Source: Marinomonas sp. MED121 (GTDB taxonomy: Bacteria > Pseudomonadota > Gammaproteobacteria > Pseudomonadales > Marinomonadaceae). From it: DNA of 64,000 nucleotides. The notes beneath the pieces were generated by a model. That model had not been told where the DNA came from, searched no databases, and worked only from the letters and a program-made list of their open reading frames with translations. Below are positions 57,329 to 64,000 of this stretch, in pieces. The position numbers and the translations under genes are program-made. The first letter of the stretch is position 1; each line of letters starts with the position of its first letter. The stretch covers positions 199,186-263,185 of the forward strand of contig NZ_CH672432.1 of assembly GCF_000153025.1 (NCBI RefSeq). The letters run 5' to 3'.

Positions 57329-58150
57329 ATGAAGCATTCTATTTTTGTCACTATCTTTACCTTGAGCAGCACCAGTTTCAGTTTTGCTGAAACCACTAAG
57401 ATACGTTTAATCAGTTCTCAATTTGAGCCACTACAATACCAAGGTGAAAAACCTAAAGGCTATGTGGTGGATTTATTCAATAAACTCAGACCCATACTTA
57501 AATCCAAACACAAAATAGAATTGAGCCAAGTTGAATTTTTTCCCTGGAAAAGGGCCGTTCAAATTGCGTCTTATGAGAAAAATGCCCTCTTCTTCTCATT
57601 ATCAAGAACAGATAAGCGTGAAAATAAATTTAAATGGCTAGCGCAGGTTTCTCCCTATGAGCAAGCTATCTTTTCTTTATCTGATAGCCTAGGTAATAAC
57701 AAAAATAACGCTTTGCAAAATTGGCAAGACTTAATCAAGGCCAACAAAGTACTCGCCGTACAGTCTGGCAGTAATCTTGAGAACCATGTGTTTAATGAGC
57801 TTTTATTCCCTAAAAAGCTGGTTTCTTCTGTGCCGCACTACCTTATTAGTATCAAGATGTTGTTTGCCGGTAGAGTGGATTATATTCCACTGACGGCCTT
57901 CTTAGCAGAAGGTACACTGTGTAGAAATGGCTATCGAAATAACGCTCTGACTTACAATTTTTCAGTTGAAAAATTTGCCAGCCCGCTTTGGGCTGCTTTT
58001 AACCCAGACACAGATGATTCAATAGTGACTAAAGTACGCACAGAGCTAAACAGCTTGAGCAATTCAACTTGGTACAATCAACATCAAAAAAACACCATTC
58101 AAAAATGGAATCAATTACAGTGCTATCAACTCACAGGGCAACCTGGCTAA
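57329..58150 (+). CDS. Periplasmic solute-binding protein, family 3-like
   Basis: 273 residues with a signal peptide (MKHSIFVTIFTLSSTSFSFA, cut about residue 20). The core fits an amino-acid-type binding protein: RLISSQFEPLQYQGEKPKGYVVDLFNKL, then NNALQNWQDLIKANKVLAVQSGSNLENHV. No transporter genes are beside it, so it may serve as a sensor protein or an orphan. Confidence 0.75.
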   Translation: MKHSIFVTIFTLSSTSFSFAETTKIRLISSQFEPLQYQGEKPKGYVVDLFNKLRPILKSKHKIELSQVEFFPWKRAVQIASYEKNALFFSLSRTDKRENKFKWLAQVSPYEQAIFSLSDSLGNNKNNALQNWQDLIKANKVLAVQSGSNLENHVFNELLFPKKLVSSVPHYLISIKMLFAGRVDYIPLTAFLAEGTLCRNGYRNNALTYNFSVEKFASPLWAAFNPDTDDSIVTKVRTELNSLSNSTWYNQHQKNTIQKWNQLQCYQLTGQPG

Positions 58151-58257
58151 CGAGAAACATACAGCAATCTAATAGAGCTTGATTGCTGGACCTTGTTTAC
58201 TAGGCCTTGTTTGAGAGACGCTGTTTGAAAGAAATGAAGCGGTAAAAGCTTAGACAC

Positions 58258-58286
58258 AAAAAAGGAGACTAGTTGTCTCCTTTTTT
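58258..58286. terminator. Bidirectional terminator before ribA
   Basis: GGAGAC/GTCTCC stem, TAGTT loop, with six A and six T on the two sides; separates the solute-binding protein gene and ribA. Confidence 0.92.
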
Positions 58287-58300
58287 CACTGGGCTTAAAT

Positions 58301-58915
58301 TTATTTTTTAAGCTTTTCTGAATCCAAAGTATGATTCATCTTTAATGCTTTAGTCTCTAGATATTGACGATTATGATCATTTACATGGACACCTGTTGGC
58401 AATATTTCTACCACATCAATGCCGTTTTCACCCATTTGTTTTGCCTTATCCGGGTTATTCGTAAGTAGTCGAACCTTGTGTACACCAAGGGCTTTTAGCA
58501 TATTTGCAGCGACAGCAAAATCCCGATCATCTTGCGGCAAATGCAGCATTTCATTGGCCTGATAAGTATCATAACCTTGATCCTGTAAATCATAGGCATC
58601 TAGTTTGGCATATAAACCAATACCACGACCTTCTTGACGTAGGTAAAGAATGTAGCCCGCTTCGATATCGATTTTATCAATCGCCTCATCAAGTTGCTCA
58701 CCACAGTCACAGCGGCCCGATCCAAATACATCTCCTGTCAAACATTCAGAGTGTATTCTCACCAAAGGGATATCATCTTTTTTTTGTTTACCGTCAAAGT
58801 GGATAGCAATGTGCTCTTTTCCTGTTTCATCACCTGAAAAGGAAATAAACTCAGCCATGACCTTACCTGCTCGAACAGGAATAACGACACGGCGTCTTTC
58901 TTTCAACTCACTCAT
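58301..58915 (-). CDS. ribA: GTP cyclohydrolase II (RibA)
   Basis: First step of riboflavin synthesis from GTP. 204 residues. The zinc ligands are in [16 protein letters not shown], the catalytic region is [26 protein letters not shown], and [13 protein letters not shown] is typical. ATG at 58915 ([10 protein letters not shown]) after GAGACAAGT; the longer in-frame lead is not family-like. A stand-alone GCH-II without a fused RibB part. Confidence 0.95.
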   Translation of the reverse strand: MSELKERRRVVIPVRAGKVMAEFISFSGDETGKEHIAIHFDGKQKKDDIPLVRIHSECLTGDVFGSGRCDCGEQLDEAIDKIDIEAGYILYLRQEGRGIGLYAKLDAYDLQDQGYDTYQANEMLHLPQDDRDFAVAANMLKALGVHKVRLLTNNPDKAKQMGENGIDVVEILPTGVHVNDHNRQYLETKALKMNHTLDSEKLKK

Positions 58916-59055
58916 ATACTTGTCTCTACCTATATTGCCCTGACATGCAATTAATCTAATCAAGGAATAATGGGGTTCAATTTTATTTTTTAAAGTGTGA
59001 TATCAACATTTTACTTGGCTTAATCGCTTTAAATATTGTTTTTTTATTTAACCAC

Positions 59056-59544
59056 CTAATGCGCTTTAATTTGTTGTTGCAAATGCTCAAGCGGCAAACT
59101 GGTTCTATCGATTATTTTTTGCATCAAGAAACTGGAATGCACATCCGTCACCCCTGGAATCCGCAACAGACGCACTAGCAAGAACTCCTGATATTTATCC
59201 ATATCCTCAACCACCACTTCAACCAGATAATCAGCAGAATGCCCGGTTACTAAACTTAAGGATTTTACTTCTGGATAAGAGGTTAAGCTGGACTCAAATA
59301 ACTCAAACCTATCTGGTGTGTGCCTGTCCATGCTGACTTGAATAAAGGCGGTCAGCTTAAGCCCCAGCATCCTTTGATCTAACAAGGTGACTGATTTTAT
59401 AATAATACCTGACTCTTCAAGGGCTTTAACACGTCTCAAACAAGGTGATGGCGAGAGTCCTACAATGTCTGCTAGCTCCTGATTGGTTAAGCTAGAATCT
59501 TGCTGAAGGACTTCAAGTATTCGTATATCTATTGTATCCAACAT
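59056..59544 (-). CDS. Lrp/AsnC-family transcriptional regulator
   Basis: 162 residues: N-terminal helix-turn-helix (DIRILEVLQQDSSLTNQELADIVGLSPSPCLRRVKALEESGII) and C-terminal RAM ligand domain (VTGHSADYLVEVVVEDMDKYQEFLLVRL). It is divergent from leuA with 190 bases between; such pairs usually mean amino-acid control of leuA (inference). Confidence 0.9.
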   Translation of the reverse strand: MLDTIDIRILEVLQQDSSLTNQELADIVGLSPSPCLRRVKALEESGIIIKSVTLLDQRMLGLKLTAFIQVSMDRHTPDRFELFESSLTSYPEVKSLSLVTGHSADYLVEVVVEDMDKYQEFLLVRLLRIPGVTDVHSSFLMQKIIDRTSLPLEHLQQQIKAH

Positions 59545-59675
59545 AACTTAACCCTATAAAATTTCAACAAACATAAATATACCGCAATATAATTGCCAAA
59601 TTAATCTAAATTTTTATAAAAACGCAATTTTTTACCGTCAAAAAAAGAGTAAACTAACTCACACAACATAAGCAC

Positions 59676-59738
59676 ATGAGTTTAAAGAGATTATCCATCT
59701 CAAGAACAACTATCAAAGGGATAAAGGAAACACCATGA
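59676..59738 (+). other. Possible 20-codon upstream reading frame coupled to leuA
   Basis: ATG at 59676, peptide MSLKRLSISRTTIKGIKETP, TGA overlapping the leuA ATG as ATGA. Two Leu and three Ile codons. The ribosome site is weak, so it may not be translated. Confidence 0.25.
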
Positions 59739-61408
59739 GTAACTTCGACCACAGCAAATACCGTCCATTTACCCCAGTCAGCTTGCCTGATCGTACTTGG
59801 CCAGATAAAACCATTACCAAAGCACCTATTTGGACCAGTGTTGATCTGCGTGATGGTAACCAGGCGCTGGTTGAACCTATGACGGTTGAGCAGAAAAAAG
59901 AGCTCTTTAAATTGCTAGTAGATGTGGGTTTCAAAGAAATTGAAATTGGCTTCCCTGCGGCATCTCAATTAGATTTTGACTTCTGCCGCTGGTTGATCGA
60001 AGAAGATCAAGTGCCTGCCGATGTAACTTTACAGGTACTAACACAAGCACGCCCTGAATTAATCGAACGCACTTACGAGTCCTTAATTGGTGCTCGTCGT
60101 GCCATAGTACATGTTTATAATTCCACTTCGACCACTCAGCGTGAACAAGTGTTCCGCATGGACAAAGAAGGGGTAAAAAACATCGCAGTAAATGGCGCAA
60201 AATGTGTCAAAGAATTTGCAGCAAAATACCCTGATACCGAGTGGGTCTTCCAATATTCACCAGAAAGCTTTACTGGCACAGAAATGGATTATGCGGTTGA
60301 AGTTGTGGATGCAGTGACTGATGTTTGGCGACCTACCCCAGACAACAAGATTATTATCAACCTGCCTGCGACTGTTGAGGTCTCAACACCTAACCGTTAT
60401 GCCGACCAAATTGAATGGTTCTGTCGTAATGTAGCTAAACGTGACTGCATGTATGTCAGCCTTCATACTCACAACGATAGAGGTTGTGGTGTCGCAGCCG
60501 CAGAACTTGGCATGATGGCTGGCGCGGATCGAATTGAAGGCACCTTGTTAGGTAATGGTGAGCGTACCGGTAATATGGATGTCGTCACCATGGCAATGAA
60601 TATGTATAGCCAAGGCGTTGATCCAGAGTTACAGCTTGGCGATATGGACCGTATTGTCAGCGTGGTTAAAGCCGTAACAAACCTACCGGTTCACCCAAGA
60701 CATGCTTACGCTGGTGAATTAGTCTTTACTGCATTCTCAGGCTCTCACCAAGATGCAATCAATAAGTGTTTGGCAAATCAAACCGCAGACAAACCTTGGG
60801 ATGTGGCTTACTTGCCAATCGACCCAAGAGATTTAGGCCGCACTTATCAAGAAGTGATTCGTGTTAACAGTCAGTCAGGTAAAGGTGGCGTCGCTTATAC
60901 TTTAGAGCAAGAGCACGGCCTTGCCCTACCACGTTGGTTACAAGTTGAGTTTAGTCCTGTTGTACAGGTCTTTGCTGAACAAGATGGTGGCGTAGTGAAT
61001 GGCGATACCATGAAACAATTATTTGAAGACACCTATTTAACGGGTAATGCGCCTTATAAATTAGGTAAATACGAATTGCAAAAAGATGGTCTAGACACAG
61101 TACGTGCTGATTTAACCATTGATGGCGATGTCATCAGCATTCATGGTCAAGGCAATGGTGCGCTTTCTGCCTTTAGCCAAGCATTAAGCACACACTTCAA
61201 TCTTAAGTTGGATGTAGTGCAATACCAAGAACATGCTTTAACCGGCAGCACAGATTCTCAAGCCATTACCTATGTTCAAACGAACATTAATGGCAAACGT
61301 TATAACGGTGTCGCAATCGATGAAGATATTGTATCTGCATCTATGCAAGCTTTGATCGCCACCATCAATCAATATGCCCTTGCTAACACAGCACAAGATG
61401 TGGCTTAA
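59735..61408 (+). CDS. leuA: 2-isopropylmalate synthase (LeuA, long form)
   Basis: First committed enzyme of leucine synthesis. 557 residues, the long type-II form found in pseudomonads and relatives. WTSVDLRDGNQALVEPM is the catalytic start with the metal-binding Asp; YVSLHTHNDRGCGVAAAELG carries the His ligands; the C-terminal LeuA allosteric domain (about 430-555) binds leucine. ATG after AAAGGAAACACC. Confidence 0.96.
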   Translation: MSNFDHSKYRPFTPVSLPDRTWPDKTITKAPIWTSVDLRDGNQALVEPMTVEQKKELFKLLVDVGFKEIEIGFPAASQLDFDFCRWLIEEDQVPADVTLQVLTQARPELIERTYESLIGARRAIVHVYNSTSTTQREQVFRMDKEGVKNIAVNGAKCVKEFAAKYPDTEWVFQYSPESFTGTEMDYAVEVVDAVTDVWRPTPDNKIIINLPATVEVSTPNRYADQIEWFCRNVAKRDCMYVSLHTHNDRGCGVAAAELGMMAGADRIEGTLLGNGERTGNMDVVTMAMNMYSQGVDPELQLGDMDRIVSVVKAVTNLPVHPRHAYAGELVFTAFSGSHQDAINKCLANQTADKPWDVAYLPIDPRDLGRTYQEVIRVNSQSGKGGVAYTLEQEHGLALPRWLQVEFSPVVQVFAEQDGGVVNGDTMKQLFEDTYLTGNAPYKLGKYELQKDGLDTVRADLTIDGDVISIHGQGNGALSAFSQALSTHFNLKLDVVQYQEHALTGSTDSQAITYVQTNINGKRYNGVAIDEDIVSASMQALIATINQYALANTAQDVA

Positions 61409-61540
61409 AATACGGCATATAAAAACTTAAAAGCTATTTGTTATTTGAATTAAGTTGTTTGACTTAAAAGGTTAAACAACTTCACAAGAATGCTTGGTAG
61501 CATAGGGTTTTTAAGTTTAAACAGGACGTTAAAAACTTCA

Positions 61541-61571
61541 TAAAAAAGTCGCTCACAAGGCGACTTTTTTA
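61541..61571. terminator. leuA terminator
   Basis: AAAAAAGTCGC pairs with GCGACTTTTTT around TCACAAG; also usable by the convergent small membrane gene. Confidence 0.92.
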
Positions 61572-61647
61572 TGCCTAAAACCTCTTCACATCACCTCGTA
61601 CTCACTAAACGATTGCTCGTTAACATGCCTAGGCTTAATTTTTCACG

Positions 61648-61944
61648 CTATTTATATTCAAAATTAATCATTAGATAAAACATCACAGCGATGCCAAAAA
61701 ATGAAACCAGCATGAATAAATAGCTTAGAAATAGATACACTTTATAAATGATAGCGTGATCAGCAACGTGTTTAATTGAAGCATGTAATCGATTCACACC
61801 AAAAACGGAAGCAAAGCCCCAAAATAAAATTAGAAAGAAGACGCCATAATCACTACCAACCACAAATCGCAAAAGCAAATACACACTCAAGTGCATTAGA
61901 ATAAAAAAGGTAAAAACCAGCCCTGGGGTTACAATCAATCTCAT
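61648..61944 (-). CDS. Small integral membrane protein, unrecognised
   Basis: 98 residues with three hydrophobic segments: PGLVFTFFILMHLSVYLLLRFVV, YGVFFLILFWGFASVF and YKVYLFLSYLFMLVSFFGIAVMFYLM. No family is recognised. Single gene, convergent to leuA. Confidence 0.55.
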   Translation of the reverse strand: MRLIVTPGLVFTFFILMHLSVYLLLRFVVGSDYGVFFLILFWGFASVFGVNRLHASIKHVADHAIIYKVYLFLSYLFMLVSFFGIAVMFYLMINFEYK

Positions 61945-62180
61945 TGTTTAATCCTTTAAATATGAGACGCTACTTTAAGGAAGGCTTAAAAATCTTCTGA
62001 ACCCATTTCAAATTTTTTTAGACCTTATAAAGCAGACTTATTTAAACGTCTCATTCTATGACAACAATAAGTCCAGCGATAACCGCTCTTAGTACTTGTC
62101 ATAAACCCTTCTTATATTTGTCATATATTATTCATATTGTCTTTTTAATATACAGTTAACAGCAGTAAAGAGGACAGGCC

Positions 62181-62702
62181 ATGAATATTATCAGTCGTAC
62201 CGATACCCACCTTTTTTATTGGCTATTCAAAAAAACCACAGCAAAGAATTGCTCATGGGTGAGAGCTATCTCCCATACCGGAGATGGACATTATTATTTA
62301 GTACTAGGGGTTGTGCTTTGGCTATTTGAACCTTTAGATGGTGCCATTTTTCTCTATACCGCCCTTCTGGCTTATGCTCTAGAACTACCTTTATATCTGG
62401 TGCTGAAGAAGTTAATCAAACGAGACAGGCCCTGTCATAGTTTCTCAGATCTCAGAGCTTATATCTCCCCTTCTGACAAATTTAGCCTGCCTTCTGGTCA
62501 TACGGCAGCAGCATTTTTAATGGCTTATTTATTGGCTCATTATTATCCGTCTGTGACCTATTTGGTGTATACCTGGGCTAGCCTTATTGGCTTATCTCGC
62601 GTCTTGTTAGGCGTGCATTATCCAAGTGATATCTTAGCAGGCGCTCTACTTGGCCTCGCTATGTCAGCTGTTGGTCTCAACCTTTTTGTTATGCTTAATT
62701 AA
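62181..62702 (+). CDS. PAP2-family membrane phosphatase
   Basis: 173 residues. All three PAP2 motifs are intact: KKLIKRDRP, PSGHTAAAF and SRVLLGVHYPSDILAG (with catalytic histidines), set among four or five membrane helices. A role in undecaprenyl or phosphatidate phosphatase activity is likely; the next gene is a glycosyltransferase-like protein 30 bases on, so the two may form an operon acting on a lipid carrier. Confidence 0.88.
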   Translation: MNIISRTDTHLFYWLFKKTTAKNCSWVRAISHTGDGHYYLVLGVVLWLFEPLDGAIFLYTALLAYALELPLYLVLKKLIKRDRPCHSFSDLRAYISPSDKFSLPSGHTAAAFLMAYLLAHYYPSVTYLVYTWASLIGLSRVLLGVHYPSDILAGALLGLAMSAVGLNLFVMLN

Positions 62703-62732
62703 CCCTTTTGTCATGTTTAATTACGGAGCTTT

Positions 62733-63809
62733 ATGAAAATCTTTTATGGCGTACAAGGTACAGGCAACGGTCATATAAGCCGTGCACGTGTTATGGCAAA
62801 GGCCTTTGCAAAGCGTGATGATATTCAAGTAGATTTTTTATTTTCAGGACGAGATCCAGATAACTATTTTGATATGCAGGTCTTTGGTGACTATCAAACC
62901 CGCCAAGGACTAAGCTTTGCAACGAAAAATGGCAAGATCTCAAAATTAAGCACCTTAAAAACCTTCAAACCGGTTCAATTTATAAAAGATATTCGTCAAT
63001 TAGACCTTTCAAGTTACGATTTAGTATTAAATGACTTTGAACCCATTAGTGCTTGGGCCGCAAAGCGCCAAGGCATTCCCTCCATTGCCATTAGTCACCA
63101 AGCAGCCTTTTTAAAACCCATTCCACAAGACGGCAGCACCTTTTATAGCCAACTACTGCTAAAGCATTTTGCGCCATGTGAAGTCCAGCTAGGCGTGCAC
63201 TATTACCATTTTGGCCATGACATTATGCCTCCCTTCATTGAAAATGAATTAACGACAAGCTCGATTAATAAGGAAATTTTGGTTTACCTTCCGTTTGAAA
63301 GTTTAGATGAGATAGGTGCTTTATTAGAATCCCTTGAAGGCTATCAATTCCATTGTTTCCACCCCGAATTAAAAGAAGATTATGATGAAAGCCATATCCA
63401 TTGGCGTAAAACCAGCAAAGAAGGGTTTCATCAAAAATTAGAAACATGCGGTGGTGCCATTGCTAACGGAGGGTTTGAATTATCCAGTGAGTGCTTAAAG
63501 CTTGGTAAAAAACTACTCATAAAGCCCCTGCACGGTCAGTTTGAGCAATACTCCAACATAGTGTCATTACAAAAAATGGGGCTATGCCATAGTATGCCAA
63601 ACCTAGATAAGACTCAGGTAGAGACATGGTTAGCCCAAAGTAAACCTGAGGCGATCGACTTCCCTGGCGACCCAAGTGTATTAATCGACTGGATTGCAAA
63701 AAAGGACTGGCACAATACCAAAGAGATTTGTCAGCAATTATGGCAGCAGGTTCGATTCCCAGATGTGGTCAATGAAAAACTTGGCATTAAAAATCCCCAT
63801 ACAATTTAA
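62733..63809 (+). CDS. Glycosyltransferase-like protein (MJ1255/VC2487 family)
   Basis: 358 residues. The N-terminus IFYGVQGTGNGHISRARVMAKAF is typical of GT-B-fold (GT28/UGT-like) enzymes and of the MJ1255/VC2487 conserved family. The C-terminal GGAIANGGFELSSECLKLGKKLLIKPLHGQFEQ matches the nucleotide-sugar-binding half. Substrate unknown. Preceded closely by the PAP2 gene. Confidence 0.82.
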   Translation: MKIFYGVQGTGNGHISRARVMAKAFAKRDDIQVDFLFSGRDPDNYFDMQVFGDYQTRQGLSFATKNGKISKLSTLKTFKPVQFIKDIRQLDLSSYDLVLNDFEPISAWAAKRQGIPSIAISHQAAFLKPIPQDGSTFYSQLLLKHFAPCEVQLGVHYYHFGHDIMPPFIENELTTSSINKEILVYLPFESLDEIGALLESLEGYQFHCFHPELKEDYDESHIHWRKTSKEGFHQKLETCGGAIANGGFELSSECLKLGKKLLIKPLHGQFEQYSNIVSLQKMGLCHSMPNLDKTQVETWLAQSKPEAIDFPGDPSVLIDWIAKKDWHNTKEICQQLWQQVRFPDVVNEKLGIKNPHTI

Positions 63810-63882
63810 TAATTAGGGCGGGCTTTTCAATCACGTTAGCCCTATCGGCCAAGATTTTCTAAACAGGATGAGTGACAATGAG

Positions 63883-64000
63883 TTAAGAGGCTTCTTTCAT
63901 TTCTAATTGCCTCATGGGCATAGCATCAATTTGTTCAAATATGGCTTCGATCAAAAGATGATCACCAGTGCGTTTAACGCCGCCATCCTTACCGATTAAA
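63883..64000 (-). CDS. DUF4174 family protein, C-terminal end (partial)
   Basis: The last 38 codons of a minus-strand gene that runs off the window: LIGKDGGVKRTGDHLLIEAI then FEQIDAMPMRQLEMKEAS and a stop at 63883. LIGKDGG and the end motif D-x-M-P-M-R-Q are characteristic of DUF4174. Only the end is visible. Confidence 0.7.
   Translation of the reverse strand, partial: LIGKDGGVKRTGDHLLIEAIFEQIDAMPMRQLEMKEAS

Noticed and set aside
58916-59055. FMN riboswitch upstream of ribA
   Set aside because: The gap is too short and lacks the conserved RFN-element stems.

Overview
The window is a stretch of gammaproteobacterial chromosome with low GC (roughly 40% by eye). Gene content and order point to the Oceanospirillales, with a Marinomonas-like marine bacterium the best guess. 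The evidence is the conserved block fimV-truA-trpF-trpB-trpA-accD-folC-dedD-cvpA-purF-metZ, the PomAB-type flagellar stator, and a phenylacetate (paa) catabolic cluster with PaaX and PaaY. The lineage is inferred; no rRNA or other decisive marker is present.

Region 1 (1-17.9 kb) is aerobic phenylacetate catabolism, behind two small minus-strand genes (an acetyltransferase and a scramblase/LURP-like protein). The pathway is split into two minus-strand operons. paaABCDEZ (7801 down to 1887) encodes the multicomponent epoxidase and ring-opening PaaZ. paaFGHJ (16072 down to 11460) encodes the beta-oxidation-like steps. Between them sit an AAA ATPase, an AraC regulator and a divergent AhpD-like gene. 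paaY and the repressor gene paaX diverge from paaF. A TTTATGTGTCA motif occurs in both paa promoter regions and is a candidate PaaX operator. paaK and paaI are not in the window. Two near-perfect LexA (SOS) boxes lie in the gap after paaZ.

Region 2 (18-36.6 kb) is mostly housekeeping: pomAB plus a PilZ-like gene, then the long minus-strand metZ-to-fimV block (methionine, purine, folate, fatty acid and tryptophan synthesis, tRNA modification), a divergent EAL protein, and a folate-independent methionine synthase pair (mesX-mesD) with a MetR-like LysR gene.

Region 3 (36.6-48.1 kb) is accessory and decaying. It holds a two-domain AhpD-like protein and an HxlR regulator that share a promoter motif, a broken quinone oxidoreductase, a truncated DUF4442 gene, a thioesterase, an IS30-family element with two nonsense codons, a secreted MBL-fold hydrolase, a broken alpha/beta-hydrolase, a second HxlR regulator, a DUF6463-like membrane protein, and the 3' end of a group II intron (a complete 34-nt domain V) without its reverse transcriptase.

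Region 4 (48.1-64 kb) returns to core genes: groESL under a sigma-32-like promoter, fxsA, an alkyltransferase-like protein, yajQ, a ketopantoate reductase, a chemoreceptor, cvfB, DUF1415, an SrmB-like helicase, a periplasmic solute-binding protein, ribA, an Lrp-family regulator divergent from leuA, a PAP2 phosphatase, a glycosyltransferase-like protein and the C-terminal end of a DUF4174 gene. Strong bidirectional terminators separate many convergent pairs. No tRNA, rRNA or CRISPR array was seen.
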